Of a stretch of DNA of 64,000 nucleotides, positions 16,962-27,097 are shown piece by piece. This DNA is from Mycobacterium sp. ITM-2016-00317 (GTDB taxonomy: Bacteria > Actinomycetota > Actinomycetes > Mycobacteriales > Mycobacteriaceae): the NCBI RefSeq assembly GCF_002968295.1, contig NZ_CP134399.1, forward strand, positions 2,232,001 to 2,296,000, read 5' to 3'. A model generated the notes under the pieces. It saw only the letters and a program-made list of their open reading frames with translations. It was not told the DNA's origin and did no database searches. The position numbers were made by a program, and so were the translations under genes. Every line of letters starts with the position of its first letter. Position 1 is the stretch's first letter.

Positions 16962-17976
16962 GGCTTCCGCTTTCGTTCAGTGGGGTGGGGGATTGCGGAG
17001 TCTCGGCCAGATACCAGTCCAGCCAGCGATCCAGTTCGGCGTAGGCCGCCCGGCGCGGCTCGGGCAGCGACAGGAACACGTCGTGCTTGGCGTCGGCGAT
17101 CGGCACGATCGTCGTCCGGTTCCCGATACAGCCCGCCCAGCGGGCGATCTGGCCGACGTCGAGCACCGCGTCGCCGCGCTGGATCCGTTCCGGATCGGCG
17201 ACCTCGCGCACGCTGTGGTCCGACCGCAGGATCAGATTGGGCACGCCGACGTCGAGGCCGCGGTGCAACCTGGCCTGGGCCCGCCGGATCGCGTGGATCC
17301 AGCCGTAGGTGACAGGGAACCCGCCGACCGGTTTCCACTGCAGGTTGTAGTCGAAGTCGCCGCCGTAGTCCCGGTGCAGCGTCGCGCCGTAGCCACCCTG
17401 GCCCGGGCGCCGCACCACCGAGTTCTTGCGCAGCCGGCGCATGGCCGTCAGCGTCGCCGACACGGCCGGCGTGCGCAGCACCGCGGGGCCCTGTAGGTCC
17501 AGCCACGGGCTGTTGAGCACCAGCCCCGAGATGTGCCGGTGCAGTTCCGGTCGCCGGGAGCGCAGGCGGTGCAGCCACCACGACACCACCAGCCCACCCG
17601 CCGAATGCCCGTACATCAGCACCCGCACCGGACCCGCGGCGGCGACGACGTCGAGGGCGGCGTCGAGCTCCGCGTCGTAGCGCCTCAGGTCGGTGGTGAA
17701 GTGCGGGGTCTGGCCCGCCCGGTGCGACCGCCCGCACTTGTGCAGATCGATGGCATAGAAGTCGAACCCGCGGGCGGCGAAGTGGTCGGCGAGCTCGGTG
17801 TGGAAGAAGTAGTCGGTGAAACCGTGCACCACCAGCACCGCGTGCCGCGCCGACGGCTCCGCCTGGCCGCGGCGCACCAGCGTCGCGACGAGCTCGCCCT
17901 CGCCGTCGGGATCGGGCCCCAGCGCGAAGGTGCGCCGCACGTATCCGGGCAGCACGTCGGGCTCCCATCCAGACAC
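16954..17976 (-). CDS. Alpha/beta hydrolase (lysophospholipase-like)
   Basis: A 340-residue serine hydrolase of the Hydrolase_4/monoacylglycerol-lipase type. Features are VVHGFTDYFFH as oxyanion region, nucleophile elbow YGHSAGG, and a C-terminal DAKHDVFLS histidine. Counterpart of Rv2854. Several in-frame starts exist upstream, but GTG 17976 lies 7 nt after a TAGGGT -10 box and gives the family length. It is transcribed ahead of mtr, overlapping it by 8 bp, so the two are co-expressed. The substrate is unknown. Confidence 0.8.
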   Translation of the reverse strand: MSGWEPDVLPGYVRRTFALGPDPDGEGELVATLVRRGQAEPSARHAVLVVHGFTDYFFHTELADHFAARGFDFYAIDLHKCGRSHRAGQTPHFTTDLRRYDAELDAALDVVAAAGPVRVLMYGHSAGGLVVSWWLHRLRSRRPELHRHISGLVLNSPWLDLQGPAVLRTPAVSATLTAMRRLRKNSVVRRPGQGGYGATLHRDYGGDFDYNLQWKPVGGFPVTYGWIHAIRRAQARLHRGLDVGVPNLILRSDHSVREVADPERIQRGDAVLDVGQIARWAGCIGNRTTIVPIADAKHDVFLSLPEPRRAAYAELDRWLDWYLAETPQSPTPLNESGSHG

Positions 17977-17983
17977 GTTCGCC

Positions 17984-17989
17984 ACCCTA
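17984..17989 (-). promoter_or_regulatory. -10 box (TAGGGT) of the hydrolase-mtr operon
   Basis: Minus-strand TANNNT hexamer 7 nt before GTG 17976. Confidence 0.5.
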
Positions 17990-18034
17990 GTGCTCCCGAC
18001 AGTGGTCGGCGGGTTAGTGCCGGGCCCGGCGGGA

Positions 18035-18040
18035 TAACCT
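18035..18040 (+). promoter_or_regulatory. Candidate -10 (TAACCT) of mqo
   Basis: TAACCT would start transcription near 18047 and leave a leader of about 49 nt before the GTG at 18096. Confidence 0.35.
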
Positions 18041-18095
18041 GAACACCGGTAAGCCGTGTTGCAGCGGGCAGCGACCACGAAGGACCATCGAGAAG

Positions 18096-19655
18096 GTGTC
18101 AGAACCACAGAAGACAGACGTCCTGCTGGTCGGAGCGGGCATCATGAGCGCCACCCTGAGCGTGTTGCTGCGCCTGGTGGAACCCAACTGGTCGATGACG
18201 TTGGTCGAGCGCCTCGACGGTGCGGCGGCCGAGAGCAGCGATCCGTGGAACAACGCGGGCACCGGCCACTCCGCGCTGTGTGAGCTCAACTACACCCCGG
18301 CCCGGCCCGACGGCTCGATCGACATCGCCAAGGCGGTCAACGTCAACGAGCAGTTCCAGGTGTCGCGCCAGTTCTGGACCTACGCCGTCGAGAACGGTGT
18401 GCTGCCCGACGTGCGCAGCTTCCTCAACCCGATCCCGCACGTCAGCTTCGTCAGCGGCGCCGACAACGTGCAGTACCTGCGCAAGCGCTACAACGCGCTG
18501 GTCACCAACCCGCTGTTCGCGACCATGGAGTTCATCGACAGCCCCGACGAGTTCGCCCGCCGGCTGCCGCTGATGGCCGACGGCCGCGACATGCGCGAGC
18601 CGGTCGGCCTGAACTGGACCCAGGACGGCACCGACGTCGACTTCGGCGCGCTGTCGCGCCAGCTCCTCGGGTACAGCGCCCAGCAGGGGATGGAAACCCT
18701 GTTCGGCCACCAGGTGACGAATCTCAGCCAGAACTCCGACAGCACGTGGACGGTCAAGGTGGTCAACCGCCGGACCGGCCAGAAGCGCACGTTCAACGCG
18801 AAGTTCGTGTTCGTCGGTGCCGGCGGCGGTGCGCTGCCGCTGCTGCAGAAGGCCGGCATCAAGGAAGCCAAGGGCTTCGGTGGTTTCCCGGTCGGCGGTC
18901 AGTGGCTGCGCACCGGCAAGCCGGAGCTGACGGCCAGGCACCAGGCCAAGGTCTACGGGCTGCCGCCGCTGGGTGCGCCGCCGATGTCGGTGCCGCACCT
19001 GGACACCCGCGTGATCAACGACAAGTCGTGGCTGCTGTTCGGGCCGTTCGCGGGCTGGTCGCCGAAGTTCCTCAAGCAGGGCAAGGTCACCGATCTGCCG
19101 TTCTCGGTCAAACCCGACAACCTGGTGTCGATGCTAGGTGTGGGCCTGACCGAGATGGGACTGCTGAAGTACCTGATCGGCCAGCTGCTGCTCAGCGAGC
19201 CGGCCCGGGTGGAGAATCTGCGCGACTTCGCCCCCAGCGCAAAGGACTCCGACTGGGAACTCGACATCGCCGGACAGCGCGTGCAGGTGATCCGCAAGGC
19301 CAAGGGCAAGGGCGGGGTGCTGGAGTTCGGCACCACGGTGCTTGCCGCGGCCGACGGCAGCATCGCCGGTCTGCTCGGTGCATCGCCGGGAGCCTCGACC
19401 GCGGTGCCCGCGATGTTCGACGTGATGAAGCGCTGCTTCGCCGACCGGTACCCATCCTGGGAGACCAGGTTCAAGGAGATCGTGCCGTCGCTGGGTGTCC
19501 AATTGTCCGATGAGCCTGCGCTTTTCGAGCAGATCTGGGCGCACGGGACGAAGGTGCTCAAGCTCGACAAGCCCGCGGGCGGTGTGCCGGCCACCAGCGG
19601 GGACGTGTCGACCGCGGGCACCGAGCACACGCCGACCGACGCAGCGACCGTTTGA
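18096..19655 (+). CDS. mqo: Malate:quinone oxidoreductase
   Basis: A 519-residue peripheral membrane flavoenzyme that oxidises malate to oxaloacetate and passes electrons to menaquinone, bypassing NAD-linked malate dehydrogenase. It has the FAD-binding [13 protein letters not shown] at the N-terminus, the [18 protein letters not shown] signature (around residues 49-66), KKRYNALV-like and [17 protein letters not shown] segments, all characteristic of MQO. The start is GTG 18096; the only ribosome-binding candidate is a weak AAGGA further upstream. Counterpart of Rv2852c, here without the PE_PGRS neighbour. Confidence 0.92.
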   Translation: MSEPQKTDVLLVGAGIMSATLSVLLRLVEPNWSMTLVERLDGAAAESSDPWNNAGTGHSALCELNYTPARPDGSIDIAKAVNVNEQFQVSRQFWTYAVENGVLPDVRSFLNPIPHVSFVSGADNVQYLRKRYNALVTNPLFATMEFIDSPDEFARRLPLMADGRDMREPVGLNWTQDGTDVDFGALSRQLLGYSAQQGMETLFGHQVTNLSQNSDSTWTVKVVNRRTGQKRTFNAKFVFVGAGGGALPLLQKAGIKEAKGFGGFPVGGQWLRTGKPELTARHQAKVYGLPPLGAPPMSVPHLDTRVINDKSWLLFGPFAGWSPKFLKQGKVTDLPFSVKPDNLVSMLGVGLTEMGLLKYLIGQLLLSEPARVENLRDFAPSAKDSDWELDIAGQRVQVIRKAKGKGGVLEFGTTVLAAADGSIAGLLGASPGASTAVPAMFDVMKRCFADRYPSWETRFKEIVPSLGVQLSDEPALFEQIWAHGTKVLKLDKPAGGVPATSGDVSTAGTEHTPTDAATV

Positions 19656-19666
19656 GTAGGGACCGG

Positions 19667-20113
19667 ATGGCGGTCGCGTTGCGGCGCAGCTGGGCCAAGG
19701 ACCTGGACGCCGCGACGCTCTACGAACTGCTGAAGCTGCGCGTCGAGGTGTTCGTCGTCGAACAGGCCACTCCGTACCCCGAACTCGACGGCCGCGACCT
19801 GCTGGCCGAGACGCGTCACTTCTGGCTGGAAAACCCTGAAGGAGAAGTCATTTCGACCTTGCGGTTGATGGAGGAGCATCCCGGCGGGCAGAAGGCGTTC
19901 CGGATCGGGCGGGTCTGCACCAAACGCAGCGACCGCGGCCACGGGCACACCGCCCGCTTGCTGCAGGCCGCGCTGGCCGAGGTGGGCGACTACCCGTGCC
20001 ACATCGATGCGCAGACCTACCTGGAGGAGATGTACGGCAGGCACGGGTTCGTCCGTGCCGGCGACGAGTTCCTCGACGACGGCATCCCGCACGTGCCGAT
20101 GGTGAAGCCGTGA
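19667..20113 (+). CDS. GNAT-family acetyltransferase (ElaA-like)
   Basis: A 148-residue single-domain GNAT. Motifs include [13 protein letters not shown], typical of the ElaA group, followed by [25 protein letters not shown] (acetyl-CoA binding loop) and [23 protein letters not shown] 19667 with a nearby AGGGA is preferred over the TTG at 19652 that would overlap the mqo stop. It is followed by the chelatase with a GTGA overlap. Counterpart of Rv2851c; acceptor unknown. Confidence 0.8.
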   Translation: MAVALRRSWAKDLDAATLYELLKLRVEVFVVEQATPYPELDGRDLLAETRHFWLENPEGEVISTLRLMEEHPGGQKAFRIGRVCTKRSDRGHGHTARLLQAALAEVGDYPCHIDAQTYLEEMYGRHGFVRAGDEFLDDGIPHVPMVKP

Positions 20114-22077
20114 CCTCGCCGGTGGAGTCGCCGCCGATCTATCCGTTCAGCGCCGTCATCGGACACGACCGGCTGCGGCTCGCGCTGATGCTGTGTGCGG
20201 TGCGGCCCGACATCGGCGGCGTGCTGATCCGCGGCGAGAAGGGCACCGCGAAGTCGACGGCCGTGCGCGGGCTGGCGCAGGTACTGTCGGCGGCGCACAA
20301 GACGTCTGGCGAGCCCGGCGGGCATCTGGTGGAACTGCCGATCGGCGCCACCGAGGACCGCGTGGTCGGCTCGCTCGATCTGCAGAAGGTGCTGCGCGAC
20401 GGCGAACACGCGTTCTCGCCGGGTCTGCTGGCCCGCGCCCATCGCGGCGTGCTCTACGTCGACGAGGTCAACCTGCTGCACGATCACCTGGTCGACGTGC
20501 TGCTCGACGCGGCCGCGATGGGCCGGGTGCACATCGAGCGCGACGGTGTGTCGCACAGCCACGACGCGCGCTTCGTGCTCGTCGGCACGATGAACCCCGA
20601 AGAAGGCGAGCTGCGGCCGCAGTTGCTCGACCGGTTCGGCCTCACCGTCGACGTGGTGGCCTCCCGCGACGTCGACGTCCGCGCCGAGGTGATCCGCGCG
20701 CGGCTGGCCTACGAGGCAGATCCTGCGGCGTTCGCCGAACGGTACGCCGCCGAGGACGCCGAGTTGGCCGACCGGATCGCGGCCGCGCGGGCGTTGGTCG
20801 CCGATGTCGTGTTGCCCGACAAGGAATTACGGCGCATCGCCGCGCTGTGTGCGGCGTTCGACGTCGACGGGATGCGCGCCGACCTGGTGGTCGCGCGCAC
20901 CGCTGTCGCGCACGCGGCGTGGCGAGGGTGCGCCCCCGGGGCGAGCGCAGCGACGGGTGATGTCACCGGGGCGACGGGTGGTATCACCGTCGGGGAAGAG
21001 GACATCCGGATCGCCGCCGAACTCGCGCTGCCGCACCGCCGCCGTCGCGATCCGTTCGACGATCCCGGCCTGGATCAGGATCGCCTCGACGAGGCGATGG
21101 AACAGGCCGCCACCGAGTCCGCCGCCGAGTCCGCCGAGGGGGAGCCCGAGCCGGACCCGGATCCGGATCCGGATGGCGGCGGTGGCGGTGCGCCCGAGAG
21201 CGGGCCGCAGTCCCCGTCCGACGGGCAGGCGCAGCAACGGAATTCGCCGCCGCCGACCGGGCAGAGTGCGGCTCCGTCGGATGCGTTCAAGACCAGGGCG
21301 CTGGTCGTCCCCGGTGTCGGGGAGGGCGCGCCCGGCCGCCGGTCGCGGGCCCGCAACCGCACCGGCACGGTCGTGTCGGCGACCGCGGAGCGCGAGTCCG
21401 GGCACGGCATGCACGTGTTCGCCACGCTGCTCGCGGCCGCGGGCCGCAAGACCGGCCCCGGCGCGGTGCGGCCCGGTCCCGACGACGTCCGGCGCGCGGT
21501 CCGGGAGGGTCGCGAGGGCAACCTGGTGATCTTCGTGGTCGACGCGTCCGGATCGATGGCGGCCCGGGACCGGATGTCGGCGGTGGGTGGGGCGACGCTG
21601 TCGCTGCTGCGCGACGCCTACCAGCGCCGGGACAAGGTCGCGGTCATCACCTTCCGCGGGCAGGACGCCCGCGTGCTGCTGCCGCCGACCTCGTCGGTCT
21701 ACATCGCCAGCCGCAGGCTCGCACAGTTCGACACCGGCGGGAAAACACCGCTGGCGCAAGGTCTTCTGGCCGCACGCGACATGGTGGTCCGGGAACGGGC
21801 CCGGGACCGCGCGCGCCGCAGCCTGGTCGTGGTGCTCACCGACGGGCGGGCCACCGGCGGGCCGGACCCGCTCGGCCGGATGCGCACCGCGGCGGCCCGG
21901 CTGGTCGCCGAGGGGGCGGCCGCGGTCGTCGTCGACTGCGAGACGTCCTACATCCGGCTTGACCTGGCTCAGGACCTGGCCCGGCAGCTCGGCGCACCGG
22001 CCGTGCGCCTGGCCGAACTGCGGGCCGACAATCTGACGTCCCTGGTCAAGGCGCAGGCCGGCCGGGACGCCGCATAG
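20110..22077 (+). CDS. Magnesium/cobalt chelatase AAA+ and VWA subunit (ChlI-ChlD fusion)
   Basis: A 655-residue protein. Residues ~10-330 form an AAA+ ATPase with Walker [10 protein letters not shown] (42-50) and VDEVNLL Walker B. A Pro/Asp/Gly-rich linker at ~335-400 follows. Residues ~470-650 form a von Willebrand A domain with the MIDAS DASGS starting at D478. This is the energising and metal-insertion helper of a chelatase; together with cobO and cobB next door it most likely serves CobN-type cobalt insertion into cobalamin. About 20 extra residues (near 277-296) rich in Gly, Ala and Thr interrupt the usual RTA...TEEDIR region. Start GTG overlaps the GNAT stop. Counterpart of Rv2850c. 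Confidence 0.85.
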   Translation: MTSPVESPPIYPFSAVIGHDRLRLALMLCAVRPDIGGVLIRGEKGTAKSTAVRGLAQVLSAAHKTSGEPGGHLVELPIGATEDRVVGSLDLQKVLRDGEHAFSPGLLARAHRGVLYVDEVNLLHDHLVDVLLDAAAMGRVHIERDGVSHSHDARFVLVGTMNPEEGELRPQLLDRFGLTVDVVASRDVDVRAEVIRARLAYEADPAAFAERYAAEDAELADRIAAARALVADVVLPDKELRRIAALCAAFDVDGMRADLVVARTAVAHAAWRGCAPGASAATGDVTGATGGITVGEEDIRIAAELALPHRRRRDPFDDPGLDQDRLDEAMEQAATESAAESAEGEPEPDPDPDPDGGGGGAPESGPQSPSDGQAQQRNSPPPTGQSAAPSDAFKTRALVVPGVGEGAPGRRSRARNRTGTVVSATAERESGHGMHVFATLLAAAGRKTGPGAVRPGPDDVRRAVREGREGNLVIFVVDASGSMAARDRMSAVGGATLSLLRDAYQRRDKVAVITFRGQDARVLLPPTSSVYIASRRLAQFDTGGKTPLAQGLLAARDMVVRERARDRARRSLVVVLTDGRATGGPDPLGRMRTAAARLVAEGAAAVVVDCETSYIRLDLAQDLARQLGAPAVRLAELRADNLTSLVKAQAGRDAA

Positions 22078-22106
22078 AAAGACGCTGCATAGAAAGAGGT
22101 GGCGAG

Positions 22107-22721
22107 ATGCCGCAAGGGCAACCGCTGACTGTTCCCGACGACGGACTGACCACCAGGGCGCGGCGCAACGCCCCGCTGCTCGCGGTGCACACCGGCCCCG
22201 GCAAGGGAAAGTCGACCGCCGCGTTCGGGATGGCGCTGCGCGCGTGGAACCAGGGTTTCGACATCGCGGTCTTCCAATTCGTCAAGAGCGCGAAGTGGAA
22301 GGTGGGTGAGGAGACCGCGCTGTGTGAGCTCGGCCGCGCGCACGACGAGCGCGGGGTCGGCGGTCCGGTGGAGTGGCACAAGATGGGCGCGGGCTGGTCG
22401 TGGACCCGCAAAGCCGGTTCCGAGGTCGACCACGCCGCCGCCGCAGCCGACGGCTGGGCCGAGATCGCGCGCAGGCTCGCCGAGGAGCGCCACGACTTCT
22501 ATGTGCTCGACGAATTCACCTACCCGCTCAAGTGGGGGTGGGTGGACGTCGACGAGGTGGTGTCGACGCTGGCCGCCCGCCCCGGCACTCAGCACGTGGT
22601 GATCACCGGCCGCGACGCCCCACAGGCGCTGCTCGACGCCGCCGACCTGGTCACCGAGATGACCAAGGTCAAGCATCCGATGGACGCGGGCCGCAAGGGC
22701 CAGAAAGGCATCGAGTGGTGA
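22107..22721 (+). CDS. cobO: Cob(I)yrinic acid a,c-diamide adenosyltransferase
   Basis: A 204-residue CobO/BtuR enzyme that transfers the adenosyl group from ATP to cobalt(I) corrinoids. It has the P-loop GPGKGKST at residues 30-37, FVKSAKWKVGEE, and the VLDEFTYPL acidic segment. The family length is normal. It lies 29 bp after the chelatase, with a GAAAGAGGTGG ribosome-binding stretch. Counterpart of Rv2849c. Confidence 0.92.
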   Translation: MPQGQPLTVPDDGLTTRARRNAPLLAVHTGPGKGKSTAAFGMALRAWNQGFDIAVFQFVKSAKWKVGEETALCELGRAHDERGVGGPVEWHKMGAGWSWTRKAGSEVDHAAAAADGWAEIARRLAEERHDFYVLDEFTYPLKWGWVDVDEVVSTLAARPGTQHVVITGRDAPQALLDAADLVTEMTKVKHPMDAGRKGQKGIEW

Positions 22722-22729
22722 CGCTTGCC

Positions 22730-22791
22730 CGCGAGCGTGCGCACAGTTCGGGATCTTGCCGGAGTGTCGCCCGCAGACACGCACGCTCGCG
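22730..22791. repeat. REP-like palindromic element, copy 1
   Basis: A 12-bp perfect inverted repeat, CGCGAGCGTGCG (22730-22741) and CGCACGCTCGCG (22780-22791), encloses a 38-nt interior that holds a second stem GTGTC/GACAC. It lies between cobO and cobB in the same operon. A related copy is at 39623-39684. Confidence 0.65.
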
Positions 22792-22818
22792 CAGGTGGTG
22801 GGGGCGGGGGAGCGGCGG

Positions 22819-24197
22819 GTGAGTACCCCGGCGGTGGTGATCGCCGCGCCGGCGTCCGGCAGCGGCAAGACGACCGTCGCCACCGGGCTGATCGGCGCGC
22901 TGCGCCGGGCGGGGCGCCGGGTGGCCCCGTTCAAGGTCGGCCCCGACTTCATCGACCCGGGCTACCACGCGCTGGCGGCGGGCCGGCCGGGACGCAACCT
23001 GGACCCGGTGCTCGTCGGGGAGCCCCTGATCGGGCCGCTGTACCGGCACGGCAGCGACGACGCCGACATCGCGGTGGTCGAAGGCGTGATGGGGCTGTTC
23101 GACGGGCGCATCGCCGCCGGGCCCGGAGTCGGGCCCGCCCAGGGCTCGACCGCGCACGTCGCGGCGCTGCTCGGGGCGCCGGTGGTGCTGGTGGTCGACG
23201 CCCGCGGGCAGAGCCACAGCGTCGCGGCACTGCTGCACGGCTTCGCGACCTTCGACCGCTCCGTGCGGCTGGCCGGGGTGATCCTGAACCGGGTCGGGTC
23301 GCCCCGCCACGAAGAAGTGCTGCGCCAGGCGTGCGAGCAAGCCGGCGTGCAGGTGCTGGGGGCGATCCCGCGTGCCGCCGAGCTCGCCGTGCCGTCGCGC
23401 CACCTGGGTCTGGTCACCGCCGTCGAACACGGCAGGCGGGCGACCGACGCGGTGGCCGCGATGGCCGACCTGGTGGCCCGGCACGTCGACCTCGACGCGG
23501 TGGCCGCCGTGGCCGCGAGCCGGGTCGCCGACCCGCCGTGGGCTCCAGCCGGTTGCGGGCCCGCCACACGCCCGCCGGTCCGGTGACCGTCGCGATGGCG
23601 GCGGGCCGGGCGTTCTCCTTCGGCTACGCCGAGCACCGCGAGATCCTGGCCGCGTGCGGTGCCGAGGTCGCCGACTTCGACCCGCTGTCGGACCCGCTGC
23701 CCCCCGACACGGCGGCGGTGGTGCTGCCCGGCGGCTTCCCCGAGGAGTTCGGGCCGCAGCTGTCGGCCAACGACACCGTCCGCGCGCAGATCCGGGCGCT
23801 GGCCGCGCGCGGCGCGCCCGTGCACGCCGAGTGCGCGGGACTGACCTACCTGGTCGACGACCTCGACGGAGCCCCGATGTGTGGCGTGCTCGCCGGGTCG
23901 GCGACCTTCACCGACTCGCTCACCCTGGGCTACCGCGACGCGGTGGCGGTGTCGGACTCCGCCCTGCACACCGTCGGGGACCGGGTGGCGGGACACGAAT
24001 TCCACCGCACCGCAGTGCGTTTCGCCGACACTGTGCAGCCGGCCTGGCGCTTCACCGGCCGCGGCGGGCAGGTGGTCGAGGACGGCGCGGTGGCCGGCGG
24101 CGTCCATGCCGGGTACCTGCACACCCACCCTGCCGCGCACCCGCAGGCGGTCGCCCGCTTCGTCGCGGCCGCAGCAACCTCTAAGCTCGCCGGGTGA
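22819..24197 (+). CDS. cobB: Cobyrinic acid a,c-diamide synthase (frameshifted in this sequence)
   Basis: Amidates the a and c side chains of cobyrinic/hydrogenobyrinic acid using glutamine and ATP. From GTG 22819 the first ~240 codons encode the ATP-binding half (APASGSGKTT, PFKVGPDFIDPGYH, EGVMGLFDG). The class I glutaminase half (VVLPGGFPEEFG, nucleophile in HAECAGL, late HEFHRTA and HASYLHTH-like HAGYLHTH) continues in a different frame. The break is at about 23545-23556 and equals loss of 1 or 4 nt, next to GCCGG. Both halves are intact, so a sequencing or assembly indel is likely. A GGGGGAG site precedes the start. Counterpart of Rv2848c. Confidence 0.82.
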
Positions 24198-25432
24198 GTT
24201 CGGCGGACAACAGGAGCAGTGTGAGTTCTTCCGAGAACGCCTATCTGGTGGGCCTGCGTCTGGCCGGCAAGAAGGTGGTCGTGGTGGGTGGCGGCACCGT
24301 CGCTCAACGACGGCTGCCGCTGCTGGTCGCCAGCGGCGCCGACGTGCACGTGGTCACCAAGGCCGCCACCCCGGCGGTCGAGGCCATCGACGAGATCACC
24401 CTGACGCTGCGCGAGTTCCGCGACAGCGACCTGGACGGCGCCTGGTACGTCATCGCCGCCACCGACGACCCCGCGGTGAACGCCGAGATCGTGGCCGGGG
24501 CCGAACGCAGGCGCGTGTTCTGTGTGCGTGCCGACATCGCCGTCGAGGGCACCGCGGTCACGCCGGCGACCTTCGAATACGAAGGGCTGTCGGTGGGCGT
24601 GCTGGCCGGCGGGGAGCACCGCCGCTCGGCGGGCATCCGCACCGCGATCCGCGAGGCGCTGCAGCAGGGCCTCATCGGCGTGGACAGTGCGGACGCCCCC
24701 GGGGTGACCAAGGGGACCGTCGCACTCGTCGGCGGCGGGCCGGGGGATCCCGAACTGGTGACCGTGCGAGGGCGCCGGCTGCTCGCGCACGCCGACGTCG
24801 TGGTCGCCGACCGGCTGGCACCGCAGGACCTGCTGTCGGAACTGTCGCCCGACGTCGAGGTGATCGACGCGGCCAAGATCCCGTACGGCCGGGCGATGGC
24901 GCAGGACGCGATCAACGAGGTCCTGGTCGCGCGGGCCCGGGAGGGCAAGTTCGTCGTCCGGCTCAAGGGCGGCGACCCGTTCGTGTTCGCGCGCGGTTAC
25001 GAAGAGGTCATCGCGTGCGCCGAGGCCGGTGTCCCGGTGACCGTGGTACCCGGTGTGACCAGCGCCATAGCCGTTCCGGCCCTGGCCGGGATTCCCGTCA
25101 CCCACCGGGGCCTGACCCATGAGTTCGTGGTGGTCAGCGGGCATGTTGCGCCCGACCACCCCGAATCGTTAGTCAATTGGGATGCATTGGCCGCGATGAC
25201 CGGCACGATCGTTTTGCTGATGGCCGTAGAGCGCATCGAGCAATTCGTCCGAGTGCTGTTGGCGGGAGGTAGACCTGCGGATACCCCGGTTCTGGTGGTC
25301 CAGCACGGGACCACCGCGGCGCAACGGACTTTGCGAGCGACTCTGGCTGACGCCCCGGAACGGATCCGGTCCGACGGCATCAGGCCCCCTGCGATCATCG
25401 TGATCGGGGCCGTCGCCGGCTTCGGGGCTTAG
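24194..25432 (+). CDS. cysG: Siroheme synthase / uroporphyrinogen-III methyltransferase
   Basis: A 412-residue multifunctional enzyme. Residues ~10-160 are the NAD-dependent precorrin-2 dehydrogenase/ferrochelatase part, with KKVVVVGGGTVAQRRL and VIAATDDPAVN. Residues ~170-410 are the SAM-dependent uroporphyrinogen-III C-methyltransferase, with VGGGPGDPELVTVRG and RLKGGDPFVFARG. It supplies siroheme for sulfite/nitrite reductases and precorrin-2 for cobalamin. The GTG start overlaps the cobB stop, so it belongs to the cob operon. Counterpart of Rv2847c. Confidence 0.92.
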   Translation: MSSADNRSSVSSSENAYLVGLRLAGKKVVVVGGGTVAQRRLPLLVASGADVHVVTKAATPAVEAIDEITLTLREFRDSDLDGAWYVIAATDDPAVNAEIVAGAERRRVFCVRADIAVEGTAVTPATFEYEGLSVGVLAGGEHRRSAGIRTAIREALQQGLIGVDSADAPGVTKGTVALVGGGPGDPELVTVRGRRLLAHADVVVADRLAPQDLLSELSPDVEVIDAAKIPYGRAMAQDAINEVLVARAREGKFVVRLKGGDPFVFARGYEEVIACAEAGVPVTVVPGVTSAIAVPALAGIPVTHRGLTHEFVVVSGHVAPDHPESLVNWDALAAMTGTIVLLMAVERIEQFVRVLLAGGRPADTPVLVVQHGTTAAQRTLRATLADAPERIRSDGIRPPAIIVIGAVAGFGA

Positions 25433-25451
25433 AGGACTCTTAAGATTACTG

Positions 25452-25457
25452 TAGGGT
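25452..25457 (+). promoter_or_regulatory. -10 box (TAGGGT) of efpA
   Basis: Ends 8 nt before the efpA ATG; leaderless arrangement. Confidence 0.5.
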
Positions 25458-25465
25458 AGCCGCTT

Positions 25466-27097
25466 ATGACGGCTCTCAACGATTCGGAGCGTGCCGCCAT
25501 CCAACGTGAGGCAGACGGCAGGGACAAACGAGGCTCGAAGCGGGCCTCGAAACAAGCCCTGCCCGATCGCGTGTCCGGCTCGGGAGAGACGGCGGGTGGC
25601 CGCGGCGGAGACGGAGCACGAACAAGCAGAACCCCGGCATGGCTGCCGTCGCGGAGATTCTTCGCCGCAGTCATCGCGATCGGTGGCATGCAGTTATTGG
25701 CGACGATGGACAGCACGATCGCGATCGTCGCCCTCCCGAAGATCCAGGACGAGCTCGACCTGTCCGACGCGGGTCGCAGCTGGGTCATCACCGCCTACGT
25801 ACTGACGTTCGGCGGCTTGATGCTCCTCGGTGGCCGCCTCGGCGACACCATCGGCCGCAAGCGGACCTTCATCGGCGGCGTGGCACTGTTCACGATCGCC
25901 TCCATCCTGTGCGGTATCGCCTGGGACGAGGCGACCCTGGTGACCGCGAGGCTCCTGCAGGGCGTGGGCGCGGCGATCGCGTCACCGACCGCGCTGGCGT
26001 TGATCGCGACGACCTTCCCGAAAGGCCCGGCCCGCAACGCCGCGACAGCGGTGTTCGCGGCCATGACCGGCGTCGGCTCGGTGATGGGCCTCGTCGTCGG
26101 CGGCGCACTGACCGAGGTCTCCTGGCGCCTGGCGTTCCTGGTGAACGTCCCCATCGGCCTGATCATGATCTACCTGGCGCGCAAGACGCTGCGCGAGACC
26201 AACCGCGAGCGGTTGAAGCTCGACGCCGCCGGCGCGCTGCTCGCCACGATGGGCTGTACGGCCGCGGTGTTCGGCTTCTCGATGGGTCCCGAGGCGGGCT
26301 GGATGGCGCCGATCACCATCGGGTCCGGCATTACCGCGGTGGCCTGCCTGATCGCGTTCCTCTGGGTCGAGCGCACCGCCGAGAACCCGGTCGTGCCGTT
26401 CGAGCTCTTCCTCGACCGCAACCGGGTGGCCACCTTCGCCGCGGTCTTCCTGGCCGGCGGCGTCATGTTCACGCTGACCGTGACCATCGGGCTCTACGTC
26501 CAGGACATCATGGGCTACAGCGCCCTGCGGGCAGGCGTCGGCTTCATCCCGTTCGTCATCGCCCTGGGTATCGGCCTCGGCGTGTCCTCGGCGCTGGTCT
26601 CGAAGTATCCACCGCGGGTGCTGGTGATCGGCGGTGGCGTCCTCGTGCTCGCCGCGATGATCTACGGCTCGACACTCGACGCCACCATCCCGTACTTCCC
26701 GAACCTGGTACTGCCCATCACGATCGGCGGCCTCGGCATCGGCATGATCGTGGTGCCGCTGATGATCTCGGCGATCGCCGGCGTGGGCTTCGACCAGATC
26801 GGTCCCGTCTCGGCGATCGCGCTGATGATGCAGAACCTCGGCGGTCCCGTGGTGCTGGCCATCATCCAGGCCGTCATCACCTCGCGCACGCTCTACCTCG
26901 GCGGCACCACCGGTCCCGTCAAGGACATGAACCCCGCGCAGATGCACGCACTGGACCAGGGGTACTCCTACGGCCTGCTGTGGGTCGCCGCCGTCGCGGT
27001 CATCGTCGGCGCCGTGGCTCTGTTCATCGGGTACACCGCCCAACAGGTCGCCCATGCGCAAGAGGTCAAGGACGCGATCGACGCCGGAGAGCTCTAG
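25466..27097 (+). CDS. efpA: MFS efflux pump EfpA
   Basis: A 543-residue drug:H+ antiporter of the QacA-type 14-helix DHA2 group, in the cytoplasmic membrane. After a basic, glycine-rich cytosolic N-terminus of ~62 residues come 14 hydrophobic helices. Conserved motifs include MDSTIAIVALPKIQ in the first helix, GGRLGDTIGRKRTF (motif A) and LLQGVGAAIASPTALALI. It is the counterpart of Rv2846c, an essential-looking transporter linked to multidrug tolerance in mycobacteria. It converges with the LysR gene, the stops overlapping by 3 bp. Confidence 0.93.
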   Translation: MTALNDSERAAIQREADGRDKRGSKRASKQALPDRVSGSGETAGGRGGDGARTSRTPAWLPSRRFFAAVIAIGGMQLLATMDSTIAIVALPKIQDELDLSDAGRSWVITAYVLTFGGLMLLGGRLGDTIGRKRTFIGGVALFTIASILCGIAWDEATLVTARLLQGVGAAIASPTALALIATTFPKGPARNAATAVFAAMTGVGSVMGLVVGGALTEVSWRLAFLVNVPIGLIMIYLARKTLRETNRERLKLDAAGALLATMGCTAAVFGFSMGPEAGWMAPITIGSGITAVACLIAFLWVERTAENPVVPFELFLDRNRVATFAAVFLAGGVMFTLTVTIGLYVQDIMGYSALRAGVGFIPFVIALGIGLGVSSALVSKYPPRVLVIGGGVLVLAAMIYGSTLDATIPYFPNLVLPITIGGLGIGMIVVPLMISAIAGVGFDQIGPVSAIALMMQNLGGPVVLAIIQAVITSRTLYLGGTTGPVKDMNPAQMHALDQGYSYGLLWVAAVAVIVGAVALFIGYTAQQVAHAQEVKDAIDAGEL

